A stretch of 45,320 nucleotides of DNA, taken from contig CANEHB010000014.1 of NCBI GenBank assembly GCA_947427205.1, forward strand, positions 1-45,320, given 5' to 3'. Made by a program: the position numbers and the translations under genes. The notes beneath the pieces were generated by a model. That model did no database searches and was not told where the DNA came from. It saw only the letters and a program-made list of their open reading frames with translations. Position 1 is the stretch's first letter. Each line of letters opens with the position of its first letter. The DNA comes from an uncultured Clostridium sp. Lineage in GTDB: Bacteria; Bacillota; Clostridia; TANB77; CAG-508. This document shows, piece after piece, positions 23,518 to 30,598 of this stretch.

Positions 23518-23546
23518 ATTATACTATTTTTTTACAATTTAATCAA
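23518..23546 (-). promoter_or_regulatory. sigma-A promoter of the element B Xre gene
   Basis: On the minus strand, -35 TTGATT (23546-23541), a 17-bp spacer and -10 TATAAT (23523-23518). The divergent P1 promoter's -35 starts 28 bp further on. Confidence 0.8.
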
Positions 23547-23574
23547 TGAATAATTGACATAACTGTTGATATAA

Positions 23575-23603
23575 TTGAGATTTATTGATTTTTGTGCTAT
23601 AAT
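23575..23603 (+). promoter_or_regulatory. strong divergent sigma-A promoter P1 (element B)
   Basis: -35 TTGAGA (23575-23580), a 17-bp spacer and -10 TATAAT (23598-23603). Same position and direction as P1 of element A. The overlap with the Xre operator region suggests repression by Xre. Confidence 0.8.
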
Positions 23604-23609
23604 ATACTT

Positions 23610-23898
23610 ATAAATACCTATTTTGGTAAAGTCTTACATATATGATTTACCCAAGCTATTGGCTTGAATTGTAACAAAAGTTATTATTTGAGCCACTAGC
23701 AGTGGCTCAAATTGTATATAGAACTTCCACTCATTTCGTTTGGACTTTCTAGCTTATGTGCAATTAAAATAGAGATTACATAGAAAGGAAAAACGAATAA
23801 TGATTAGAAAATCAAAGAAAACAGTTATAGCGTTTCCACGGTGGCGGTGGTGGTTGCTAAGACTAGATGGGGAGATTTCAGTAATCTCCCTTTTCTAT
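23610..23898 (+). ncRNA. structured leader RNA with mini-ORF and terminator (element B)
   Basis: Downstream of P1: TAAAGTCTTA (23627-23636, also in element A); a GGTAAA/TTTACC hairpin; a perfect 11-bp hairpin TTTGAGCCACT/AGTGGCTCAAA (23687-23711); and a long hairpin whose arms TTCGTTT and CTTTCTA (23735-23751) pair with TAGAAAG and AAACGAA (23781-23797), covering the AAAGGA site of a mini-ORF. The terminator is GGGAGATT/AATCTCCC (23870-23890), then TTTT. The mini-ORF would thus be translated only when the hairpin opens. Confidence 0.55.
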
Positions 23899-23925
23899 GT
23901 ATATATATCTTTTAACGTTGCATAA
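23800..23925 (+). CDS. 41-residue Trp/Arg-rich mini-ORF (element B leader)
   Basis: ATG at 23800, SD AAAGGA 10 nt upstream. It encodes MIRKSKKTVIAFPRWRWWLL and a hydrophobic C-terminal part (ISVISLFYVYISFNVA). The basic start, tryptophan cluster and hydrophobic tail recall small membrane-active peptides. The transcription terminator lies inside the ORF (codons 24-31), so full translation may be conditional. In element A the mini-ORF at the same place ends SRW after 13 codons. No family recognised; it may not be a real protein. Confidence 0.35.
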   Translation: MIRKSKKTVIAFPRWRWWLLRLDGEISVISLFYVYISFNVA

Positions 23926-24096
23926 TATGCAACATTTTATGCTTTTTGTTATCTTTTGTCAGTTACAGTTAATTTTTCATATAAAATCACTCGAAAAATG
24001 CTTATTTTTAATACAAAAGTTGCATATCGTGCAATTCTTGTTGCATTATATGCAATTTTGTTATCTTTTGAATAGTTTACATAATCAAGATATAAT
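23917..24096 (+). promoter_or_regulatory. palindromes and promoter of the Spo0A-C-like gene (element B)
   Basis: GTTGCATAATATGCAAC (23917-23933) and the related TTGCATATCGTGCAA / TTGCATTATATGCAA pair (about 24020-24056) are TGCA-flanked palindromes like the one at 14443-14485. The promoter has -35 TTGAAT (24068-24073), a 17-bp spacer with GTTTACATAAT, and -10 TATAAT (24091-24096). The same spacer word in both elements suggests a shared activator or repressor. Confidence 0.65.
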
Positions 24097-24135
24097 ATAT
24101 CTATAAAGTTATTAAACTAATAGAAAGGATAGTAT

Positions 24136-24501
24136 ATGAAAAGTGTATATGATACTTGTACTAAAGATAAAGTAAAAGTTTCATATTCACTTTATGCTAT
24201 GCTCTTTGAATTAGGTCTATGTCCTAGTAGTAAAGGTACAATTTATTTAAAAGAATTGATAGAATACATCATTTCTAATAATTTATATGATTATTCCTAT
24301 AAAGAAGTATTAGGATTATTTATTAGTGAGAAGCATTACGAATTAAAAAATATAAAAACCAATATTAAGAACGCTTTATATAGAATTGACTATTCAAAAG
24401 CCAAAAGAAACTTTAAAAAGTATTTAGATTTAGAGTTTGACACTTACTATCTTTCCCCAAGCAATTTTATCAATATTGTTGCATTAAAATATAATGATTA
24501 A
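24136..24501 (+). CDS. stand-alone Spo0A C-terminal-domain-like DNA-binding protein (element B)
   Basis: A 121-residue homologue of the element A protein, more diverged from Spo0A. LFELGLCPSSKGTIYLKELIEYI matches the first helices of the Spo0A effector domain, with the conserved KG and YL. IKTNIKNALYRIDYSKAKRNFKKYL takes the place of the recognition-helix region, and LEFDTYYLSPSNF closes it. The YxxIAxxYN helix-turn-helix segment is not clearly preserved, so DNA contacts may differ. GAAAGGA precedes the ATG. It is followed by a terminator (24501-24536). Confidence 0.65.
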   Translation: MKSVYDTCTKDKVKVSYSLYAMLFELGLCPSSKGTIYLKELIEYIISNNLYDYSYKEVLGLFISEKHYELKNIKTNIKNALYRIDYSKAKRNFKKYLDLEFDTYYLSPSNFINIVALKYND

Positions 24502-24536
24502 ATAACTGCTAAAAATAAAATTAGCAGTTATTTTTT
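24501..24536 (+). terminator. terminator of the Spo0A-C-like gene (element B)
   Basis: AATAACTGCTAA (24501-24512) pairs with TTAGCAGTTATT (24521-24532), followed by TTTT. It separates the gene from the downstream sigma-like/int operon. Confidence 0.85.
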
Positions 24537-24681
24537 CGTTAAGTAAAATAACTTTACACGTGAACCACTTTGAGATACTTTGATACATTTTACCTTTGTA
24601 AGTCTAATTCCGTGTTACACTAAAATCAGTTCGAACGATTATGATTTCTAGAAATCAAATTTTTAAAAGGAGATTTCAAAA

Positions 24682-25071
24682 ATGAAAAATCAAAAAATAG
24701 TTAAAACTGATTTAGCAAAACTTTCAAAAGATATTCAATTACCTAACGAAGAAGTTAGAAAAATAGTTATGGAAAATTATTCGCAAAAACTTATGAGTGA
24801 AGCTGATAATCTTGATGTAGATATTAACCATCTTGAAAATATTTTCTCTAATGAAACTAACTATTTAGCAATGAAACTTGTTCCATTGCTTGAAAGAAAA
24901 GTATTGTACTTATCATATATTGAAAATGCTAGATTAAACGACATTTGCAGAAGATTAAAATTGCAGAAAAAAGAAGTTATCACTTTAAGAAATAAAGCAA
25001 TAACGCATTTTAAAAACAATTTAACCACCTTAAACAAAATCACACTTATTAAGAAAGGTGGTCAAAGTTAA
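24682..25071 (+). CDS. sigma-70 region-4-like helix-turn-helix protein
   Basis: A 129-residue protein. The C-terminal half (VPLLERKVLYLSYIENARLN, then DICRRLKLQKKEVITLRNKAITHF) has the pattern of sigma-factor region 4 and related phage/element regulators: an E-R-x-hydrophobic helix, then a helix-turn-helix. No region 2 is present, so it is not a complete sigma factor. AAAGGAG precedes the ATG. It is the first gene of the B int operon, with its stop overlapping the next start (TAATG). Probably an activator of the excision/transfer genes. Confidence 0.65.
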   Translation: MKNQKIVKTDLAKLSKDIQLPNEEVRKIVMENYSQKLMSEADNLDVDINHLENIFSNETNYLAMKLVPLLERKVLYLSYIENARLNDICRRLKLQKKEVITLRNKAITHFKNNLTTLNKITLIKKGGQS

Positions 25072-25604
25072 TGAAAAATAAAAAGAAATATGAAAATAAA
25101 ATTGTTGAAAAATCAAGAAATACTACACCTATTAGAGTTTTATATAAAAAGACAGGACAACCACCTGAAACTAAAATTATTGATAATGTATTCAAACTAA
25201 AGAAAGCTATTGTAAAAAGAAAACTTGAGATTATTCCCTATGAAAATCTTTATATTATCTGTAACAACAGAAAAGCAATACCTAACACAAAATCAAATAT
25301 TATTTTAACATTTAGCAGTATTTATGGAGATTTAATACTTGTTGATATAGATAAAAAGCAAAGAGAATTTAAAGGCTTATCACAAGAAGATATTATATGG
25401 TATTCACAAGATTTAATAAAGAAAATACCTAATACTACTTTCCAAACTACTAAAAAGCCTATTAAACAACAATTTACAAAAGTTTATGAACGAGATAATA
25501 GTAGTAAATTAAATACTTCTAACTTTGAAAAGGTTTTAATTAGTTTGCTTTTCAATATAGAAATGACCTTACCTACTCTATTAGGAAATGGAGATAAAAA
25601 ATGA
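25071..25604 (+). CDS. DUF3846-like protein (intact copy, element B)
   Basis: A 177-residue protein. Residues about 20-75 (IRVLYKKTGQPPETKIIDN, then EIIPYENLYIICNNRKAIP) resemble the DUF3846 domain, a small beta-rich domain of unknown role common in clostridial mobile elements. The C-terminal part is helical and not recognised. Its start overlaps the preceding stop (TAATG), and its stop overlaps the next start (ATGA). The element A version is frameshifted. Confidence 0.65.
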   Translation: MKNKKKYENKIVEKSRNTTPIRVLYKKTGQPPETKIIDNVFKLKKAIVKRKLEIIPYENLYIICNNRKAIPNTKSNIILTFSSIYGDLILVDIDKKQREFKGLSQEDIIWYSQDLIKKIPNTTFQTTKKPIKQQFTKVYERDNSSKLNTSNFEKVLISLLFNIEMTLPTLLGNGDKK

Positions 25605-25864
25605 ATAAATATGAACTTCAAAAACGAATAGATGGACTAAACGAATATATGTTGTCTGATAGTGATAAAAAGCTACTAATGTTAAGTATTTCAAGTGATT
25701 ATACATATAACAAAGCTATTGCTTTAATCAAAAAAGAACATACAAACAAAGACTGGTATTCAGTTGATAATAAAAATTGCTTTAAAACTTGGAATGAAGC
25801 AGAAGCCTTTATAGATGGCTTATGTTTAGCGAAGAATACAAATTTTAATGATAATGAAAGATAA
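25601..25864 (+). CDS. 87-residue conserved element protein, unknown function
   Basis: Close homologue of 10309-10572. It shares GLNEYMLSDSDKKLL, SISSDYTYNKAIA, the DWYSVD segment, CFKTW and FIDG. It is soluble and has no known motif. In element B it precedes xis; in element A it follows int. Retention in both elements at high similarity despite the changed position argues for a required role. Confidence 0.7.
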   Translation: MNKYELQKRIDGLNEYMLSDSDKKLLMLSISSDYTYNKAIALIKKEHTNKDWYSVDNKNCFKTWNEAEAFIDGLCLAKNTNFNDNER

Positions 25865-25875
25865 AAGGTATAAAT

Positions 25876-26148
25876 ATGAATAGTATAAATGAAAATGTAA
25901 AAGTAATTGATACTAAAGATAATAAATCACATACATTACAAGAACTAATGATTATTGAAGCAATAAAGAAAGTACAAAATCCATTTGTTAATCTAACAGT
26001 ACAAGACATTGCTAAAGATTTAAAAATTGGCGAAAATATGGCTTATACAATTTTTAAGCGTGAAGATTTTCCATCAGTTAATATTGGTAGGTGTTGGAAA
26101 ATATCTCTTATCTCATATCTTTTATGGAAAACACAAAAAAGGATTTAG
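25876..26148 (+). CDS. excisionase-like helix-turn-helix protein of element B
   Basis: A 90-residue protein. VQNPFVNLTVQDIAKDLKIG and YTIFKREDFPSVNIGRCWK match the element A Xis-like protein and give a winged helix-turn-helix of the excisionase type. AAAGGTATAAAT precedes the ATG. Its TAG stop lies in the same frame as the integrase, three codons before the presumed integrase start, an unusual arrangement. Confidence 0.75.
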   Translation: MNSINENVKVIDTKDNKSHTLQELMIIEAIKKVQNPFVNLTVQDIAKDLKIGENMAYTIFKREDFPSVNIGRCWKISLISYLLWKTQKRI

Positions 26149-26154
26149 AATAGT

Positions 26155-27402
26155 ATAGCTAGAAAAAAGAATTCTGGAATTGGAAGTGTATATTATAATA
26201 AAGAAAGAAAAAATTGGACAGCCTCATATAATATAATTGATGCAGAAACTAAACAAGAAAAACGAGTTAGAAAAACTTTTCAAACTAAAGAAGAAGCCGA
26301 AAGATATTTGAAAATAATACAATATCAAAAAGGCAATGAGATTTTTATTAAAAACAATAGTATTCCCCTATTTGAGTTAATGAAACTTATTAGACAAAGA
26401 AAACTTGATACAAACCAAATAGGAAAAGTAGCTTATAATAGGTTACAATCTACTTTAAATGTAATAGATAAAAGCGAAGTTGTACACAAAGATATTAACA
26501 ATATAACAGCTGAAGAATTACAAGACTATTTTAACACTTTAACCTATTATAGTAATTCATATATTAAAAAAATTATTGAACAATTTACACAGTCTTTTAG
26601 ATACGCTATGAACAAAGGATTTTTACTTGCTAATCCTATGTACGATACTATTGTTCCTAAAAGTACAAGACAAGATAAAGTAATTCGTGCTTTAGATTTA
26701 GAAGAACAACAAAGACTTACAAGATATTTAGTTAATTCCTCTACTGATTTTGAGCCTTATAGAACAGCACTCTTTATTGAAATGTTTATGGGCTTAAGAG
26801 TTGGAGAAGCCTTAGCTTTAAAAAAAGAAGATGTAGATTTACACCATAACTTAATTCATATAAATAAAACTATGACAAAAGATGGAGATGGAAAACTATT
26901 TATTGGAGATGACCCAAAAACTAAAGCAGGTATAAGAGATGTCCCTATTCCTAAAAATATAAGAAGTGAAATAATACAGCAACTACGACTTGCTGATACA
27001 CATAAAGAAGGTTTATTATTTGTTTCAAATGCTGGTGGATATGCAGACCCATCTAATGTAAATCACGTTTTACAAAGAATATGTAGAAATCTTGGTATAA
27101 ATGATGTTACTTCACACAGTTTAAGACATACTTTTGCAACAAGATGTATTGAAGCAGGTATGAGAGCAGTTGCTCTACAAAGACTTATGGGGCATAGTGA
27201 TGTTTCTGTAACCCTTAATATATATACTTCTGTATTTCATAAATATAAAAATGCTGAACTTGAGAAAGTTAATAACTACTATATGAGTAATGAGATATTT
27301 AGTAATGAGCCAAAAATGCTTGAAAATGAACAGGAAGATAATTTTAGACAAAATGATAATGGACAGCAGTTCGATTATCCTGATTATGAAATGGAAATAT
27401 AA
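26155..27402 (+). CDS. tyrosine integrase of element B (start codon ATA)
   Basis: A 415-codon reading frame from ATA at 26155. The first codons (ARKKNSGIGSVYYNKERKNW) align with MAVGSIYYDKTKKKW of the element A integrase, so the N-terminal arm-binding domain is encoded, but no ATG, GTG or TTG starts it. The first regular start, TTG 26308, would delete that domain. Catalytic residues are intact: R in MGLRVGEALAL, HSLRHTFATR, LMGHSDVSVTL and Y in LNIYTSV. AAAGGA lies 11 nt before ATA. Either ATA is used, the TAG of xis is read through, or a G-to-A change has damaged the start. Confidence 0.85.
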   Translation: MARKKNSGIGSVYYNKERKNWTASYNIIDAETKQEKRVRKTFQTKEEAERYLKIIQYQKGNEIFIKNNSIPLFELMKLIRQRKLDTNQIGKVAYNRLQSTLNVIDKSEVVHKDINNITAEELQDYFNTLTYYSNSYIKKIIEQFTQSFRYAMNKGFLLANPMYDTIVPKSTRQDKVIRALDLEEQQRLTRYLVNSSTDFEPYRTALFIEMFMGLRVGEALALKKEDVDLHHNLIHINKTMTKDGDGKLFIGDDPKTKAGIRDVPIPKNIRSEIIQQLRLADTHKEGLLFVSNAGGYADPSNVNHVLQRICRNLGINDVTSHSLRHTFATRCIEAGMRAVALQRLMGHSDVSVTLNIYTSVFHKYKNAELEKVNNYYMSNEIFSNEPKMLENEQEDNFRQNDNGQQFDYPDYEMEI

Positions 27403-27420
27403 AAAATAAGTAACCTATAT

Positions 27421-27454
27421 GAAAATTGTCAACAGCAATTTGTTGACAATTTTC
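27421..27454. terminator. terminator of the element B integrase gene
   Basis: GAAAATTGTCAACA (27421-27434) pairs perfectly with TGTTGACAATTTTC (27441-27454). It contains two inverted copies of the TGTTGACA word also present in the arm repeats, so it may double as an integrase-binding site. Confidence 0.7.
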
Positions 27455-27525
27455 GTAATTATTGATTTATAAAGCTTTTTGAATATATCCTTTACCTTGA
27501 ACTTTGGTCTTAAAAAAATGGCATT

Positions 27526-27556
27526 TTTTGTTGACTAAATTGTTGACAAAAATGCA
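27526..27556. repeat. right arm repeat of element B
   Basis: A 31-bp direct counterpart of 18721-18751, with two TGTTGAC words in the same orientation and a TGCA end, 128 bp inside att copy 3. Confidence 0.62.
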
Positions 27557-27681
27557 AAAATTCACAAAAAATCACAGAGTGATACAAAATAGAATAACTA
27601 TTAAAAGTGGCTATTTATAGGCATTTGTTTAGTGGTACATAAAAATAGAAAAAGACACAAAATGGTTAATTTCGTGCCCTG

Positions 27682-27697
27682 CTTGGTGGAGGTGGTG
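27682..27697. repeat. attachment-site copy 3 (ssrA 3' end)
   Basis: TTGGTGGAGGTGG here is the reverse complement of the tmRNA 3' terminus. The first 9 bases match att copies 1 and 2; then RTGR is shared loosely. It marks the chromosomal target. Confidence 0.8.
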
Positions 27698-28037
27698 AGA
27701 GTCGAACTCACGTCCAATAATTCTTCCACATAAACTTCTCCGAGTGCAGTTTATTATCAATATTCCTTTAAATCTACTTAATAAACAAAGTTTATTTAAA
27801 GTATCCCTCTTAAAAATCCCATTAGTATAAAGAGAACATACTAACTTCGTTTCCTACTAATCAGCGCCTTATCTTAAGCCGTAGGTTGCAAAAGTAAGAC
27901 GTCGCCACAATTAGGCAGCGAATGCTAATTCTTTATTATCAGCGTTTATATTTATTTTATGCCTTTTTAAGTGGCCTGGCATCTCCACTACTCGCTATTT
28001 ATACTTCTAAATTACTGTCGAAACCAAATACACCCCC
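27684..28037 (-). ncRNA. ssrA: tmRNA
   Basis: A 354-nt transfer-messenger RNA on the minus strand. The 5' end GGGGGTGTATTTGGTTTCGACAG (28037 down) and the 3' end with TTCGACTCTCACCACCTCCACCA close the tRNA-like domain: GGGGGU pairs with ACCUCC, including one G-U. The tag reading frame (27943-27911) encodes ADNKELAFAA followed by TAA. The RNA rescues stalled ribosomes and tags the nascent protein for proteolysis. Elements A and B are inserted exactly at its 3' end, leaving the RNA intact but replacing its native downstream sequence; no terminator was seen directly after it. Confidence 0.96.
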
Positions 28038-28335
28038 ATATTACACATATATTATTATACTATTATTATATATTTTTTTCAAGCCGAATATTCTTGATTT
28101 TTAAGCGAAATCCTAAATTTAAAATTTGTATAATATCATTCTTTACAATCACATCATTTCAAATCTACTTCATATATGCATACATAATCTTTAATTTTAA
28201 GACTATCTAAATTTCAATTGATTTTTTATTACTTTTTGCATATAATAATAGCATAAATTTATATAATTATATTTTTATGAAACTAAATCCAAATTTAAAG
28301 AAATATCAATTTCTTTAAAAGAAAGGGATTAATTT
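28038..28335. other. spacer between ssrA and dapA
   Basis: About 300 nt of AT-rich DNA holding the divergent promoters of ssrA and dapA. TTTAAAGAAAT (28297-28307) pairs with ATTTCTTTAAA (about 28311-28321) just before the dapA ribosome binding site. I see no lysine-riboswitch pattern. Confidence 0.5.
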
Positions 28336-29223
28336 ATGAAAAAAATTATTTTTAAAGGCTGTGGAACAGCTATTATAACACCATTTGATGAAACAGGTGT
28401 TAACTTTGATGAATTCAAAAAATTAATTGAATTTCAAATTTCAAATAAGGTAGATAGTATTATTGTTTGTGGTACAACTGGAGAATCTTCAACAATGACT
28501 TTAGAAGAAAGAAAACAAACTATTAAGTTTGCAGTTGATACTGTAGCTGGACGTATTCCTGTAATCGCTGGAACTGGTGGTAATTGTACGCAATCAGTTA
28601 TAGAATTTACTAAATGGGCTGAAAGTGTTGGTGTAGATGCTGCTTTAATTGTAACACCATATTATAATAAAACAACACAAGATGGTTTAGTAGCTCACTA
28701 CACTGCAATTGCAAAAGAAACAAAATTACCTATAATTTTATATAGTGTACCAAGTAGAACTGGTGTAAATATACTACCTCAAACTTGTTTAAAGCTATCA
28801 CAAATAGAAAATATTGTTGCAATAAAAGAAGCTAGTGGCAATATTTCTCAAATTGCAGAAATTTCAAATCTTTGTAAAGATAATCTACATATCTATTCTG
28901 GAAATGATGATCAAATAACATCAATTTTAGCTATTGGAGGTATTGGAGTAATATCTGTTCTTTCAAATATTGCACCAGAATTCACACATAATATAGTATA
29001 TAATTTTGAAAATGGAAATTTAAAAGAAGCTATTGATTCTCAAATAAAAGCTATACCACTTGTTAAAGCTTTATTTAGTGAGGTTAATCCAATTCCTGTA
29101 AAAGCTGCTTTAAATATGCTTGAATATAATGTTGGTACTCCTCGCCTACCTTTACTTGAAATGAGCGAAAATGGTAAAGAAAAGTTAAAAAGTGAATTAT
29201 TAACATTTGGTTTGTTTAAATAA
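28336..29223 (+). CDS. dapA: 4-hydroxy-tetrahydrodipicolinate synthase
   Basis: A 295-residue TIM-barrel aldolase. It condenses pyruvate with aspartate semialdehyde, the first step of the diaminopimelate/lysine branch. Visible are GTAIITPF at residues 8-15, GTTGESSTMT near 46-55 (substrate-binding threonines), TPYYNKTTQDG near 115 (catalytic tyrosine) and AIKEASGNISQI near 166, whose lysine forms the Schiff base. Length is normal. AAAGGG precedes the ATG. It is followed by an HD-domain gene and then dapB on the same strand. Confidence 0.95.
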   Translation: MKKIIFKGCGTAIITPFDETGVNFDEFKKLIEFQISNKVDSIIVCGTTGESSTMTLEERKQTIKFAVDTVAGRIPVIAGTGGNCTQSVIEFTKWAESVGVDAALIVTPYYNKTTQDGLVAHYTAIAKETKLPIILYSVPSRTGVNILPQTCLKLSQIENIVAIKEASGNISQIAEISNLCKDNLHIYSGNDDQITSILAIGGIGVISVLSNIAPEFTHNIVYNFENGNLKEAIDSQIKAIPLVKALFSEVNPIPVKAALNMLEYNVGTPRLPLLEMSENGKEKLKSELLTFGLFK

Positions 29224-29283
29224 TATGCTAAAATAAATTTATATATTTTATAATATAATTTTAATATAAAAGGGGTTTTTTAG

Positions 29284-29793
29284 GTGGACATTACAAAAGA
29301 AAATAATTCTAGTTTAACAGTTGCTGAGCCAACTATTGATGAATTCAAATCAATTATTAAAGATATAACTTCAAATGAAAATATACTTGCTCTTAAAGAA
29401 CGTATTCAACATGCAAGTAATTCAAGATTTTATCATTGTCTATGTGTTTCATACTATACGTATGTAATATGTAAAAAATTAGATTTAGATTATGTATCTG
29501 CTGCAAGAGGTGCTATGCTCCATGACTTTTACTATTATGATTGGAGAGATAAACATGTTGAAGGACAAAAAAGATTTCATGCTTTTAGACATCCTCGTAT
29601 TGCTTTAAATAATGCTAAGGATCTATTTGAACTTAATGAAGTAGAACAAGATATAATTATTAAACATATGTGGCCTCTTACAATAATGCTTCCAACTTAT
29701 AAGGAAAGTTACATTGTTACTTTAGTTGATAAATATTGTGCCACCTATGAACTTTTTAAAACAATAAAAAGAAAATTTAAAATATGCAAATAA
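29284..29793 (+). CDS. HD-domain protein between dapA and dapB
   Basis: A 169-residue protein with GTG start and AAAGGGG upstream. HCLCVSYYTY near residue 49 and GAMLHDFYYYDWR near 76-88 give the HD-domain histidine/aspartate pattern, and IIKHMWPL near 121 a further histidine. Members with this compact layout are putative metal-dependent phosphohydrolases of unknown substrate. It lies 60 nt after dapA and 58 nt before dapB, so it is probably co-transcribed with the lysine/peptidoglycan precursor genes. Confidence 0.78.
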   Translation: MDITKENNSSLTVAEPTIDEFKSIIKDITSNENILALKERIQHASNSRFYHCLCVSYYTYVICKKLDLDYVSAARGAMLHDFYYYDWRDKHVEGQKRFHAFRHPRIALNNAKDLFELNEVEQDIIIKHMWPLTIMLPTYKESYIVTLVDKYCATYELFKTIKRKFKICK

Positions 29794-29851
29794 ATGTATA
29801 GTTTATAGATTTCTTCTTTAAAATCTAAATAAATAATAAAAGGTAAAAAAT

Positions 29852-30598
29852 ATGGTAAAAGTTTTAATTAATGGTTGTAATGGAAAAATGGGACAAGAAG
29901 TTGCAAAGGAAATAGCAATAACACCAGAAATAGAAGTATTATGTGGATTTGATAGAATTGATACTGGAGATAATAATTTTCCTGTATTTACTGATATAAA
30001 TGATATTAATTTAATTCCAGATGTAATAATAGATTTTTCAGTTCCAGAAGCTACATTTAAAATATTAGAATTTGCAAATAAAAATAAAATTCCTACAGTT
30101 ATAGCAACAACTGGGCTTTCTGATGAAGATTTAGAGAAAATAAAAAATTATTCTAATAAATTCCCTATCTTTAGATCTTCAAATATGTCTTACGAAATAA
30201 ATTTAATGTCAAAGTTAGTCGCCCAGCTTGCACAAAAATTATCTGATTCTGATATCGAGATTATTGAAACACATCATAATAGAAAAATTGATAGTCCAAG
30301 TGGAACTGCTATAATTTTAGCTGATAGTATAAATAATGCTTTAGATAATCAAATGCATTATGAATATGATAGACATAGCAAACGTGAAAAAAGAGATAAA
30401 AAAGAAATTGGTATCCACTCTATTAGAGGTGGAAATGAAGTTGGAAAACATAGTGTAATATTTTTTGGAAATAATGAAAGTTTTGAAATTACACATAATG
30501 TACTTTCAAGAGCAGTATTTGCATCTGGAGCAATAAAAGCTGCAAACTTTATAATTCATAAAGATAATGGTCTATATGATATGAATGATATGTGTTAA
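29852..30598 (+). CDS. dapB: 4-hydroxy-tetrahydrodipicolinate reductase
   Basis: A 248-residue NAD(P)H-dependent reductase, second step of the branch started by DapA. Features are the Rossmann loop INGCNGKMGQEV (residues 6-17), ATTGLSDEDL near 90, and the signature EIIETHHNRKIDSPSGTA near 131-148 with catalytic histidines and lysine. Length fits the short clostridial form. It ends in a clear terminator (30630-30659). Confidence 0.95.
   Translation: MVKVLINGCNGKMGQEVAKEIAITPEIEVLCGFDRIDTGDNNFPVFTDINDINLIPDVIIDFSVPEATFKILEFANKNKIPTVIATTGLSDEDLEKIKNYSNKFPIFRSSNMSYEINLMSKLVAQLAQKLSDSDIEIIETHHNRKIDSPSGTAIILADSINNALDNQMHYEYDRHSKREKRDKKEIGIHSIRGGNEVGKHSVIFFGNNESFEITHNVLSRAVFASGAIKAANFIIHKDNGLYDMNDMC

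Larger units (their letters stand above)
18674..27690. mobile_element. integrative mobilizable element B (about 9.0 kb)
   Basis: Bounded by att copies 2 and 3, with the right end at the ssrA 3' terminus. Order: oriT, MobV (+), cargo on the minus strand (MerR, GNAT, HEAT-like, unknown), Xre (-), leader RNA, Spo0A-C-like (+), sigma-region-4-like (+), DUF3846-like (+), 87-residue protein (+), Xis (+), integrase (+). In the circular form int would be followed by attP, oriT and MobV, nearly the order seen in element A. No conjugation apparatus is present. Confidence 0.82.

Noticed and set aside
24682..25071. Complete alternative sigma factor
   Set aside because: Only a region-4-like helix-turn-helix is visible; the region 2 needed for the -10 element is missing.
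7845..27690. Prophage
   Set aside because: No capsid, portal, terminase or tail genes; MobV relaxases and oriT sites point to mobilizable elements.
7845..27690. Self-transmissible ICE
   Set aside because: No coupling protein, VirB4-like ATPase or other secretion genes in either element.
27922..28210. Small open frames on the plus strand upstream of dapA
   Set aside because: They overlap ssrA in antisense, have no ribosome binding sites and match nothing recognisable.
28240..28335. Lysine riboswitch or T-box before dapA
   Set aside because: The leader is short and AT-rich with only one simple hairpin; no conserved riboswitch words are visible.
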